Shown in pieces: positions 9,213 through 16,579 of a stretch of DNA of 64,000 bases. Positions within the stretch are counted from its first letter, which is position 1. The number at the start of each line of letters is the position of its first letter. Location of the stretch: the NCBI GenBank assembly GCA_036794825.1, contig DAIRGA010000028.1, positions 1 through 64,000 of the forward strand, read 5' to 3'. The translations under genes were made by a program, and so were the position numbers. The stretch comes from RZYY01 sp036794825 (GTDB lineage: Bacteria; Bacteroidota; Bacteroidia; Bacteroidales; 4484-276). The notes under the pieces are model-generated. The model saw only the letters and a list, made by a program, of their open reading frames with translations. It was not told the origin of the DNA and made no database searches.

Positions 9213-10013
9213 TCAGCCTCCGATATTGCTGAACTGCTTGAAGTGGTTAGCCGTTCCGCATTCGGGTTTCTCATCAACCGCCAGCCTTATGGCATTTTCG
9301 GCGCCCAGCTCCCTCACATCGTAACCCAGATCGCTGAACAAACAGGGCAAAATCTTCCCGTCGGCAGTGAGACGCAGCCGGTTGCAACGCTGGCAGTCGC
9401 CGCCATCGCCACCCTCCACCACATTGAATAACCCTGCTTCGAGCTTCATTTCATGGATATATCTGACTTTCAGCCCGTTTTTATGGCAAAACTCTCCAAC
9501 TTTCAGTGCATCAGGCTCTTTGGAAGATTTCTTAACCACGCAGTTTATCTTGATAGGCTCCAATCCTGCCTCTCGTGCTGCATCAATCCCATGTAGAACA
9601 TCTTGGATATTTCCTTCGCGGGTAATTTTCCTGTATTGATGAGGGTCAATGGTATCGAGGCTGATGTTGACTCTATGAAGTCCAGCTGTCTTTAAATCAC
9701 CGGCAAATTGCTTCAACAGCGTGCCATTGGTGGTCATGGCAAAATCCTTTATTCCATTAATGGAGGCGATCATCCTAACCAGTTCGGTGATTCCTTTGCG
9801 CACCAGAGGTTCTCCGCCGGTAATTCTTACCTTATCCACACCTAAAGAGACGGCTGTTTTGGTTACTTCAAAAATCTCATCATAGCTGAGTATGTCTTTA
9901 TGGCTCAGCATTTTGATTCCTTCGGGCGGCATGCAATAGACACAGCGAAGGTTGCAACGGTCGGTTACGGAAATCCGTAAATAATTGATTCTGCGGCTAA
10001 AATTGTCGTACAT
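9213..10013 (-). CDS. moaA: MoaA-like radical SAM GTP 3',8-cyclase, short form
   Basis: Radical SAM enzyme for the first step of molybdenum cofactor synthesis (GTP to 3',8-cyclo-GTP). The SAM cluster motif Cys20-x3-Cys24-x2-Cys27 follows YLRISVTDRC. The C-terminal cluster motif Cys207-x2-Cys210-x13-Cys224 and the C-terminal Gly-Gly, which is important in the family, are present, as is the GGEP motif (66-69). The protein is only 266 residues against about 325-335 in typical MoaA: the stretch between VRYIHEM (183-189) and Cys207 is about 40 residues shorter than in E. coli MoaA. All named motifs survive, so it is probably active. The start overlaps the end of moeA by 17 bases. Confidence 0.9.
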   Translation of the reverse strand: MYDNFSRRINYLRISVTDRCNLRCVYCMPPEGIKMLSHKDILSYDEIFEVTKTAVSLGVDKVRITGGEPLVRKGITELVRMIASINGIKDFAMTTNGTLLKQFAGDLKTAGLHRVNISLDTIDPHQYRKITREGNIQDVLHGIDAAREAGLEPIKINCVVKKSSKEPDALKVGEFCHKNGLKVRYIHEMKLEAGLFNVVEGGDGGDCQRCNRLRLTADGKILPCLFSDLGYDVRELGAENAIRLAVDEKPECGTANHFKQFSNIGG

Positions 10014-11169
10014 CTGTCAGTTCTCCTTTCAACAAAGAAGTTGTTCCGACTTCAAGCCAGATAAAACCTTTGGCCTGGGTCAGGGAGTTAATGTGCGCAG
10101 AGCCGTGGTATTCAACGGGATAGATCATTCCCTCTCTGATGTCAACCATCACAACTGTTCTTCGTGTGGCTTTTTTTCTTGAATAGGTCTCCCCCATAGG
10201 AATCCTCATGGAAACAGGTTGAAAATCATATCCCATCATCTTGTAGATCAATGGTTTGACAAGCAATTCAAACTGGATAAAAGAAGATACCGGGTTTCCG
10301 GGAAGGCCAAATAGATATTTTTTCCCTTTCACACCAAACAAAGTAGGACGGCCGGGCTGCACCGCAATGCTTTTAAACTTTATCTCTACACCAAGCGATT
10401 TCAAAACATCAGGAACAAAATCAAACTCACCCATCGAAACCCCTCCGGTAAGAATCACGATATCCGAAGCAGTCAATGCTTCGCCAATTTTCATGGCGAG
10501 CGACAATTCGTTGTCGTTGGCTATACCAAAATATTTCCCGTCGGCTCCGGCCATTCTCACCTGCGCCAAAGTTTGTAATCCGTTGCTGTTGCGGATTTGT
10601 GAGATATCGGGCTTTATTCCGGGTTCCACAAGCTCATCTCCGGTAGAAATGACACCAACGAGCGGCTTTTTGAAAACCCATGGCCGGACGTATCCAAAAG
10701 TTGCCAAAACTGCGATTTCCTGGGGCCGTAAAAGAGTTCCCTTTTCAAGCACTACCTGATTTCTGGCCACATCTTCGGCCTGGTAGCAGATATTGTTGGC
10801 TGTTTTCTCTCCGGTGAAGCGAATGTGCTCTTTATCAACCCATTCCGTGTGCTCAACCATAAGCACTGTATCGGCAGGTTCCGGCACGATTGCGCCAGTC
10901 ATAATCTGTGAACATTGTCCTTTGCCAATAGTTTTCAGCGGTTTCTTGCCTGCCGCTACCACCTCAATCAATTTGAGCGGCTCTGAAATATCTGAGCGCC
11001 GGCAGGCAAAACCATCCACAGCAGATTTATCAAAAGGAGGCATATCCATGTCCGCCACAACCGGCTCAGCAAGGATTCTTCCTGCAGCATCAGCCAGTTC
11101 CACTCTCTCGGTACCATTGAGCCCGGATACCTGGACCACAATTTCATAAGCCTCCTGAAAACTGATCAT
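9997..11169 (-). CDS. moeA: MoeA, molybdopterin molybdenumtransferase
   Basis: Inserts molybdate into adenylylated molybdopterin to give the mature cofactor; cytoplasmic. At 390 residues it is of normal length. Family features seen are the N-terminal DMPPFDKSAVDGFA motif, the central MoCF-binding domain with STGDEL and ILTGGVSMGEFDFV, the GRPTLFG / FGLPGNPVSS segment, and a C-terminal domain IV. It is the first gene of the minus-strand operon moeA-moaA-moaC-TPR. The rest of the pathway (moaE, moaD, mogA/moaB) is not in this window. Confidence 0.95.
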   Translation of the reverse strand: MISFQEAYEIVVQVSGLNGTERVELADAAGRILAEPVVADMDMPPFDKSAVDGFACRRSDISEPLKLIEVVAAGKKPLKTIGKGQCSQIMTGAIVPEPADTVLMVEHTEWVDKEHIRFTGEKTANNICYQAEDVARNQVVLEKGTLLRPQEIAVLATFGYVRPWVFKKPLVGVISTGDELVEPGIKPDISQIRNSNGLQTLAQVRMAGADGKYFGIANDNELSLAMKIGEALTASDIVILTGGVSMGEFDFVPDVLKSLGVEIKFKSIAVQPGRPTLFGVKGKKYLFGLPGNPVSSFIQFELLVKPLIYKMMGYDFQPVSMRIPMGETYSRKKATRRTVVMVDIREGMIYPVEYHGSAHINSLTQAKGFIWLEVGTTSLLKGELTDVRQF

Positions 11170-11280
11170 GTCGCTATTTTTTGCAAAAATAACTGTTTCG
11201 GCCTTGTTCAGTTGTTTTTTCCCAATGGTGATATTTTGGAATTATTAACACAGGTTAATCCCCGTGAGAGCGATTTTGAA

Positions 11281-11288
11281 TACTTTTG
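11281..11288 (+). promoter_or_regulatory. Bacteroidetes -7 box (TACTTTTG) for the lipoprotein gene
   Basis: Exact TAnnTTTG match 39 bases before the ATG at 11328, in the divergent gap between moeA and the lipoprotein gene. No clear -33 TTTG at the expected distance. Confidence 0.55.
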
Positions 11289-11327
11289 CAACATCAATTA
11301 ATAATTAACCATCAAACTTTTACGATT

Positions 11328-11864
11328 ATGAAAACCAAATTTGCTTTGTTCACACTGTTACTTGCAGGCATTCTTTTGTTTACCCGTTGCGAAGACGCTC
11401 TTGACGTTACCGAAAGCTTCACTTATGAAACTGAGTTCGTGGTTTCTTCCGATAATGCCACCTATTCCAACACCCAACTGATTGATATGGCTTCCGAAGT
11501 AGATCTGATTGCAGAATACGGAGACAAGATCAAGGACATCCAGATTGAGGAGGTAAAGTACTGGCTTACAGCTTTCAATGGATCCGAGACCCAGAAAATC
11601 GTCGTATCCACCCTGAATGTTGCTGATGAAAACGGCGCCGATCCGGTTAACATTGCAACTGTGCAGGATCAATTGCTTCAGCCACTGCTCAACACACCCA
11701 CGCCATTAACCGTTAACGCAGCCGGTGTGGATAAACTGGCCAACCTGATCCAAAATTCACCCTACAAATTCCAGTTGAGTTTCAACAACGAAGCCAACGA
11801 AGCGCCATTGAATTTTACTGTAAAATTTAGTTTTACTATTAAAATGACGGCTAATCCTTTGTAA
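11328..11864 (+). CDS. Putative lipoprotein of unknown function
   Basis: Predicted lipoprotein of 178 residues. The ATG at 11328 gives a short signal with Cys21 after LLFTR; Arg at -1 is not the classical lipobox, but Bacteroidetes lipoproteins tolerate variants, and acidic residues follow the Cys (CEDALD). An upstream TTG at 11286 would spoil this signal and overlaps the -7 box. The mature part is acidic, with alternating hydrophobic residues suggestive of beta structure; no family recognised. It is a single-gene unit with its own promoter and a strong terminator at 11890-11931. Confidence 0.75.
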   Translation: MKTKFALFTLLLAGILLFTRCEDALDVTESFTYETEFVVSSDNATYSNTQLIDMASEVDLIAEYGDKIKDIQIEEVKYWLTAFNGSETQKIVVSTLNVADENGADPVNIATVQDQLLQPLLNTPTPLTVNAAGVDKLANLIQNSPYKFQLSFNNEANEAPLNFTVKFSFTIKMTANPL

Positions 11865-11889
11865 TTTAGAATTTAGCAATTGATAATAC

Positions 11890-11931
11890 TCCCCGGCCAG
11901 GCTTACCAATGAGTCTTCGCCGGGGATTTTT
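11890..11931 (+). terminator. Rho-independent terminator after the lipoprotein gene
   Basis: TCCCCGGC at 11890-11897 pairs perfectly with GCCGGGGA at 11919-11926 and is followed directly by five T. The 21-base loop is long, but the stem is GC-rich. It lies 26 bases after the stop codon. Confidence 0.7.
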
Positions 11932-12025
11932 GCGTCTTGGAAAATGTGATTGCGCATTACAGTCCTGCAGATTATTGGTTTTAATTGGCTTATTTTGCAA
12001 AGAAATTTATGCAACCCGTTACCGG

Positions 12026-13897
12026 ATGAATTTACTTACGGTTGAAAACCTCACAAAGTCCTTCGGCGAAAAGCTGCTGTTCGAAAACCTCTCTTTCGGC
12101 ATCGAAGCCGGGCAGAAAGTAGCATTGATAGCCCGCAACGGCGCCGGCAAAAGCACGCTGATCAGGATTCTGGCCGGCGAAGAGATGCCCGATTCAGGGA
12201 AAGTGACAATGGGCAACGACGTCACCCTCTCCTACCTTCCGCAAAACCCGCTGATGAGCGACGAACAGACCATCCTCGATTATCTTTTCGACTCCGGTAA
12301 CGACCTGGTTGTGCTTCTCAGGCAATACGAAGAGATAATTACCGGCAACGCCGTAAATCCGGAGCTGCTCGATAAAGTGGTCAGCCGCATGGACGAGTTG
12401 CAGGCCTGGGGATTTGAAGCGAAAATCAGGGAAATTCTCGGAAAATTCGACATCAACGACCTGAACCAGAAAATCGGAACCCTATCGGGCGGGATGCGCA
12501 AAAAAGTGGCGCTTTCCAAAGCGCTTATCGAAGAGGCCAACTTTATCATACTTGACGAACCCACAAACCATCTCGACGTGACGATGATCGAGTGGCTTGA
12601 AAATTATCTCGACCGCCAGAATCTCAGTCTTTTCGTGGTTACCCACGATCGCTATTTCCTGGATAAGGTCTGCAATGTAATTCTTGAACTCGATGGCCGG
12701 AATATATACCGTTACAAAGGAAATTACGCCTATTACCTCGAAAAAAAGGCCGAGAGGCTTGCTGTAGAAAAGGCCGGAATAGATAAAGCCCGTTCGCTTT
12801 ATTCAGTCGAGCTGGAATGGATGCGCCGCCAGCCGCAGGCCAGGGCTACCAAAGCCAAAGCGCGCGAGGATGCATTTTATGCCATCGAGGAAAAAGCCAA
12901 GCAAAAAGGCGAAGCTGAAACCCGCGATTTCAATGTAAAAATGCAGCGACTTGGCGGTAAAATACTGGAGCTTAATTACATAAGCAAAAAATTTGGCGAC
13001 CAGCAAATCCTGAATGATTTTACCTACACCTTCAACCGTGGCGATCGGATAGGTGTTGTGGGGAAAAACGGCAGCGGTAAGTCCACACTAATGCGCATCA
13101 TTATGGGAGAGCTAAAGCCCGACAAAGGAAAAATCGTCCGCGGGCAGACCGTCGAGTTTGGCTATTTTCAGCAGGAAGGACTGCCCATCAGCGAGGATAA
13201 ACGCATTATCGAAATTGTGAAAGAGATCGGAGAGCAACTTGAGATCAAAAAAGGCAGCATGACCCCGGTGCAGTTTCTCACCTATTTCAATTTCCATCCT
13301 GACGTCCATTACAACTATTTCAGCAAGCTCAGCGGAGGCGAAAAACGCAAACTCTACCTGCTCACCGTTCTGTTGCGCAATCCCAACTTCCTCATCCTCG
13401 ATGAGCCCACTAATGACCTCGACATCGAAACCCTCAATAAGCTGGAGGAATTTTTACTCAACTACGAAGGCTGCCTGATGATCGTTTCTCACGACCGCTA
13501 TTTTATGGATCATATTGTTGACCATGTATTTGTTTTTCAAGGAGATGGAAAGGTAAAAGATTACTATGGCAACTACTCGGAATTCTATCGCCAGTTGAAA
13601 ATCGAAGAAAAAAGAAGCAAATCAGAAAGGGAGAAAAATGCTGAAAAGCCCGTTTTAAGGGAGAAAAAGCCCTCTAACAAACCCTCCTACAAGCAGATAA
13701 AAGAGTTTGAATCGCTTGGCGAAGAGATTCAGCAAATGGAAACCCAGAAGGCCGAACTGGTTAATAAAATGAACCTGGGTGAAGGCACTCCCGACGATTA
13801 CCGCATCTGGTCGAACCAGGTGGCCGAACTGATCCGGTTGATTGACGAAAAAACCGATCGGTGGCTCGAACTGAGCGAGATCGTTGAAGATGAATAA
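12026..13897 (+). CDS. uup: ABC-F ATPase, Uup type
   Basis: Soluble ATPase of 623 residues with two nucleotide-binding domains and no membrane segments, acting on ribosomes. Domain 1 has Walker A RNGAGKST, signature LSGGMRKKV and Walker B FIILDEPTNHLD. Domain 2 has GKNGSGKST, LSGGEKRKL and FLILDEPTNDLD. The inter-domain linker (RRQPQARATKAKARED...) and the Lys/Glu-rich C-terminal coiled coil (last 80 residues) match Uup rather than EttA. The ATG at 12026 is chosen because MNLLTVENLTKSFG starts the conserved domain; the longer frame from 11909 runs through the terminator. Confidence 0.93.
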   Translation: MNLLTVENLTKSFGEKLLFENLSFGIEAGQKVALIARNGAGKSTLIRILAGEEMPDSGKVTMGNDVTLSYLPQNPLMSDEQTILDYLFDSGNDLVVLLRQYEEIITGNAVNPELLDKVVSRMDELQAWGFEAKIREILGKFDINDLNQKIGTLSGGMRKKVALSKALIEEANFIILDEPTNHLDVTMIEWLENYLDRQNLSLFVVTHDRYFLDKVCNVILELDGRNIYRYKGNYAYYLEKKAERLAVEKAGIDKARSLYSVELEWMRRQPQARATKAKAREDAFYAIEEKAKQKGEAETRDFNVKMQRLGGKILELNYISKKFGDQQILNDFTYTFNRGDRIGVVGKNGSGKSTLMRIIMGELKPDKGKIVRGQTVEFGYFQQEGLPISEDKRIIEIVKEIGEQLEIKKGSMTPVQFLTYFNFHPDVHYNYFSKLSGGEKRKLYLLTVLLRNPNFLILDEPTNDLDIETLNKLEEFLLNYEGCLMIVSHDRYFMDHIVDHVFVFQGDGKVKDYYGNYSEFYRQLKIEEKRSKSEREKNAEKPVLREKKPSNKPSYKQIKEFESLGEEIQQMETQKAELVNKMNLGEGTPDDYRIWSNQVAELIRLIDEKTDRWLELSEIVEDE

Positions 13898-13933
13898 TCT
13901 GATCGAATCATACTCCACTGATTTTTAATATAA

Positions 13934-14938
13934 TCAACCCGTGGGATTCAGTTCCCACATCTGATGAACAGCCGAAACCATTCCATCAATGTCCTGTTTC
14001 ATCATACAATCGAAATGCTTTTTCGGGCAGCTTTTGTAACCGATTTTTGAACATGGCCGGCAGGAAAGTCCTTTAACCTCAAAAATCCGGTAACGTTCAG
14101 GATTTGCGGGCATGTAAGGATACATCCCCAACTCAGGAACGGTGTTTCCCCAGACGGAAATGACCGGTTTTTTGAAAGCAGCAGCGATGTGCATCAATCC
14201 GGTATCGTTGCTAATAATCACGCGCGCCTGCTCCACCAAAGAGGCTGACTGGTTCAGGCTGAACTTGCCACACGCCGACCACACGTGGCTGCCGGCTTCC
14301 CTTTCGATCAAATTGCCTTCCGGGGCATCTTCCCTCCCGCCGAGAATTATAACAGGAAAAGCAACCTTTTTCAGCAGCGCAACTACCTTGTCCACAGGTA
14401 ACTGTTTGGTTTTGTGCTTTCCGCCGATAACCACGGCCACATAACCACTCCGGTGGCCATCAGGAATTTCACCCAGACTTACACGATCATTTTCAGGAAT
14501 AAAATAATCAAGCCCTTCGCCATCATTTCGCACGCCCAACGGATTTACCGCTTTGAAATATCGGTCAACAATATGAATATCAGGCATCAGGTTGATCTTT
14601 AACGCCACCAGCAGCCATTTTTTAAAGTTAAGCTTTGGAAATGCAGAACTTTTAACACCAAGACGCCATCTTACTCCCTGCGAACGGAAATTCTTGTGAA
14701 GGTCAACCACATAATCATACTTTTCAGCTTTCAGGATAGGGATAACTTCACCAATCTTTTTGTCAATAGTGATGATTTTGGTGATATAAGGATTGGATTT
14801 CAGCACCGGCGCAAATGCCTTTTTGGTGAGATAATGAATTTCGCAACCGGGAGGCTGCTTCTTCAGGCGCCGCACCACCGGAGTAGTAAGCACGATATCG
14901 CCGATGGAACTGAATCGTATGACGAGAATCTTCTTCAA
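13934..14938 (-). CDS. Glycosyltransferase family 9 (heptosyltransferase-like)
   Basis: GT9 enzyme of 334 residues, probably transferring ADP-heptose (or a related sugar) to lipid A-core in LPS synthesis at the inner face of the membrane. The N-terminus ILVIRFSSIGDIVLTTPVVRRLK is the family hallmark; the donor-binding region contains ISNDTGLMHIAAAFKKPVISVWGNTVP. Close to the C-terminus is a Cys-rich stretch (CRPCSKIGYKSCPKKHFDCM) often seen in Bacteroidetes members. Translation appears to start at TTG (14938-14936), since no in-frame ATG precedes the conserved MKKILVIRF-type start. It converges on uup with a 36-base gap. Confidence 0.88.
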   Translation of the reverse strand: MKKILVIRFSSIGDIVLTTPVVRRLKKQPPGCEIHYLTKKAFAPVLKSNPYITKIITIDKKIGEVIPILKAEKYDYVVDLHKNFRSQGVRWRLGVKSSAFPKLNFKKWLLVALKINLMPDIHIVDRYFKAVNPLGVRNDGEGLDYFIPENDRVSLGEIPDGHRSGYVAVVIGGKHKTKQLPVDKVVALLKKVAFPVIILGGREDAPEGNLIEREAGSHVWSACGKFSLNQSASLVEQARVIISNDTGLMHIAAAFKKPVISVWGNTVPELGMYPYMPANPERYRIFEVKGLSCRPCSKIGYKSCPKKHFDCMMKQDIDGMVSAVHQMWELNPTG

Positions 14939-15067
14939 TCTGAAATTTTTGGCGAAAGTAAAGAAAACGAATCTTCCGCCATTGACGTCTCAACGCAGGA
15001 GATTTTTGACGTTTCAGATTTAACAAATTCTTAATTTTCAGGCAAATGATTAGTCCGGTTCTTTTTC

Positions 15068-15075
15068 TAATTTTG
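15068..15075 (+). promoter_or_regulatory. Bacteroidetes -7 box (TAATTTTG)
   Basis: Exact TAnnTTTG match 46 bases before the small membrane gene at 15121. It could drive the following run of plus-strand genes (15121-16459). Confidence 0.45.
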
Positions 15076-15120
15076 CCTTTCAAAATTTGATTTTCAGGTG
15101 TTTACATTAAACCTTATGAA

Positions 15121-15276
15121 ATGAAAAAACTCACCGCTAAGCAAGAAGGTTTCTTCTCTTCCGGGGCAGCAATACTGGTATTGTTCACTACTATACTCGA
15201 CCCTGTCATATCCATGATTATCGCCGTTGCTGCCTTTGTCATATTTGCCGGATATAAATTTCTGATAGCCGAATAA
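15121..15276 (+). CDS. Small membrane protein, 51 residues
   Basis: Short open frame starting at ATG 15121 and ending TAA 15274-15276. It encodes MKKLTAKQEGFFSSGAAIL... with two hydrophobic stretches (about residues 14-26 and 27-46) and a short charged N-terminus. It fits a Bacteroidetes -7 box at 15068 and sits 11 bases before the next membrane protein gene, so it is probably the first gene of that unit. No family recognised; real-gene status rests on context and composition. Confidence 0.55.
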   Translation: MKKLTAKQEGFFSSGAAILVLFTTILDPVISMIIAVAAFVIFAGYKFLIAE

Positions 15277-15287
15277 GAACCGGAATC

Positions 15288-15665
15288 ATGGAAAGTTTTG
15301 CGATCAACGTACTGATTTTCATCTTTTCGGCTACCATTATTTTTCATTTGCTGATTATGATGAAGATTGTCCCATCAGGCATCATCTGGGGCGGCCGAAT
15401 CAAATCTGACAGACAAATGTACCGTCTTGAAATGGTTTCAATATCCCTCAACATTATCTTCCTGATTTTTATGCTGATTATCGGAGGGAACCTGAATCTG
15501 CCGGTTCATAACACTGTGATCAAAATCAGCCTTTGGATTATGACATGCCTCTTTTTGCTGAATACGATCGGAAATATTTTCTCTTCGAATAATTTGGAGC
15601 GTATGGTTTTTACTCCCGTTACTTTGATTATCACCTGCCTGCTTTTAGTTCTTGTCCTTTCCTGA
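15288..15665 (+). CDS. Four-helix membrane protein, unknown
   Basis: Protein of 125 residues made almost entirely of four hydrophobic helices (about 5-27, 47-66, 78-97, 107-124) with a short polar loop (GRIKSDRQMYR) after the first. ATG at 15288. No catalytic motif is seen and I do not recognise the family. It lies 11 bases after the 51-residue membrane protein and 20 bases before the acetyltransferase gene, so co-transcription is likely. Confidence 0.75.
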   Translation: MESFAINVLIFIFSATIIFHLLIMMKIVPSGIIWGGRIKSDRQMYRLEMVSISLNIIFLIFMLIIGGNLNLPVHNTVIKISLWIMTCLFLLNTIGNIFSSNNLERMVFTPVTLIITCLLLVLVLS

Positions 15666-15685
15666 AATCTTGTCAAACATTGATT

Positions 15686-16459
15686 ATGAGCAAAATAACA
15701 AACTTTGTTCGCGTTAATGGAGAAAATTATCTTCAGTATCCCGAAGTAGTGTGTTTCACTAACACGAAGCATCCAGCCTTTCAACACAAGATCGAATGGC
15801 TGAAAATCAGGTTCGCCGAAGGATTAAGGATCAACCTGATCTATTTGGAAGGAATTAAGCGCGCCGTCGGTTTTATTGAATATGTTCCGGGGGAATTTGC
15901 CAGGCGTGCCGTCTCCGCAAAGGATTACATGTTTATTCACTGCATATATGTCTATCCCAATGACATTAAGGGAAAAGGGCTGGGCAGCATGCTTCTGGAA
16001 GATTGCATGCAGGATGCGCGAAAAATTGGAAAACATGGGCTGGCTGTTGTTACGAGCAGTAAAGCATTTATGGCTGGAAGTGCGTTGTTCCTGAAAAACG
16101 GATTTATCCTGGTTGATACTGACACTCAGGGAAATGAACTAATGGTAAAAAGATTTGATGATGTTCCGATGCCCGTTTTTAACGACTGGAAAGCGAAACT
16201 CGCAGAAATCGAGGGACTTCAAATACTTTACTCCAGGCAATGCCCGTGGGTCGCAAGACTGATTGACGAAATCAAGAACTCAGGGATTTCTGAAAAGCTT
16301 GGGATAAAAATCAGCGAACTACAAACTGCCGGAGAAGCACAGCAGGCGCCTTCGGTGTATGCAGTTTTCAACTTCATCCGTGATGGCCGGCTTCTTGCCG
16401 ATCGCTACGTCTCCTTCACCCGGTTCAACAACATCCTGAAGAAGGAGCAACTGATCTGA
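15686..16459 (+). CDS. GNAT acetyltransferase with C-terminal YoaP-like domain
   Basis: Protein of 257 residues in two parts. Residues about 30-155 form a GNAT N-acetyltransferase fold with the acetyl-CoA loop region IYVYPNDIKGKGLGSMLLEDCM and the following ALFLKNGF helix-strand. Residues about 175-255 (LQILYSRQCPWVARLIDEI...) match the YoaP-like C-terminal domain, a thioredoxin-fold-like segment found on some GNAT proteins. The ATG at 15686 is preferred to a TTG two codons earlier. Substrate unknown. It follows the small membrane genes closely. Confidence 0.83.
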   Translation: MSKITNFVRVNGENYLQYPEVVCFTNTKHPAFQHKIEWLKIRFAEGLRINLIYLEGIKRAVGFIEYVPGEFARRAVSAKDYMFIHCIYVYPNDIKGKGLGSMLLEDCMQDARKIGKHGLAVVTSSKAFMAGSALFLKNGFILVDTDTQGNELMVKRFDDVPMPVFNDWKAKLAEIEGLQILYSRQCPWVARLIDEIKNSGISEKLGIKISELQTAGEAQQAPSVYAVFNFIRDGRLLADRYVSFTRFNNILKKEQLI

Positions 16460-16579
16460 AAGTCCGACTAAACAACATTTTAATAAATATGTGTTTTCTC
16501 TTCCTTTGCAAAGGTGGCTGGTAAAACAGGTATTCAGCAGTAACCAATTAAACATTTGAATACACTAAAAATCGTGTAA

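Noticed and set aside
16503..16514. Perfect 12-bp palindrome CCTTTGCAAAGG upstream of the aminotransferase gene
   Set aside because: Short, contains a common TTTGCAAA core and overlaps a promoter-like TTTG; not strong enough to call as an operator.
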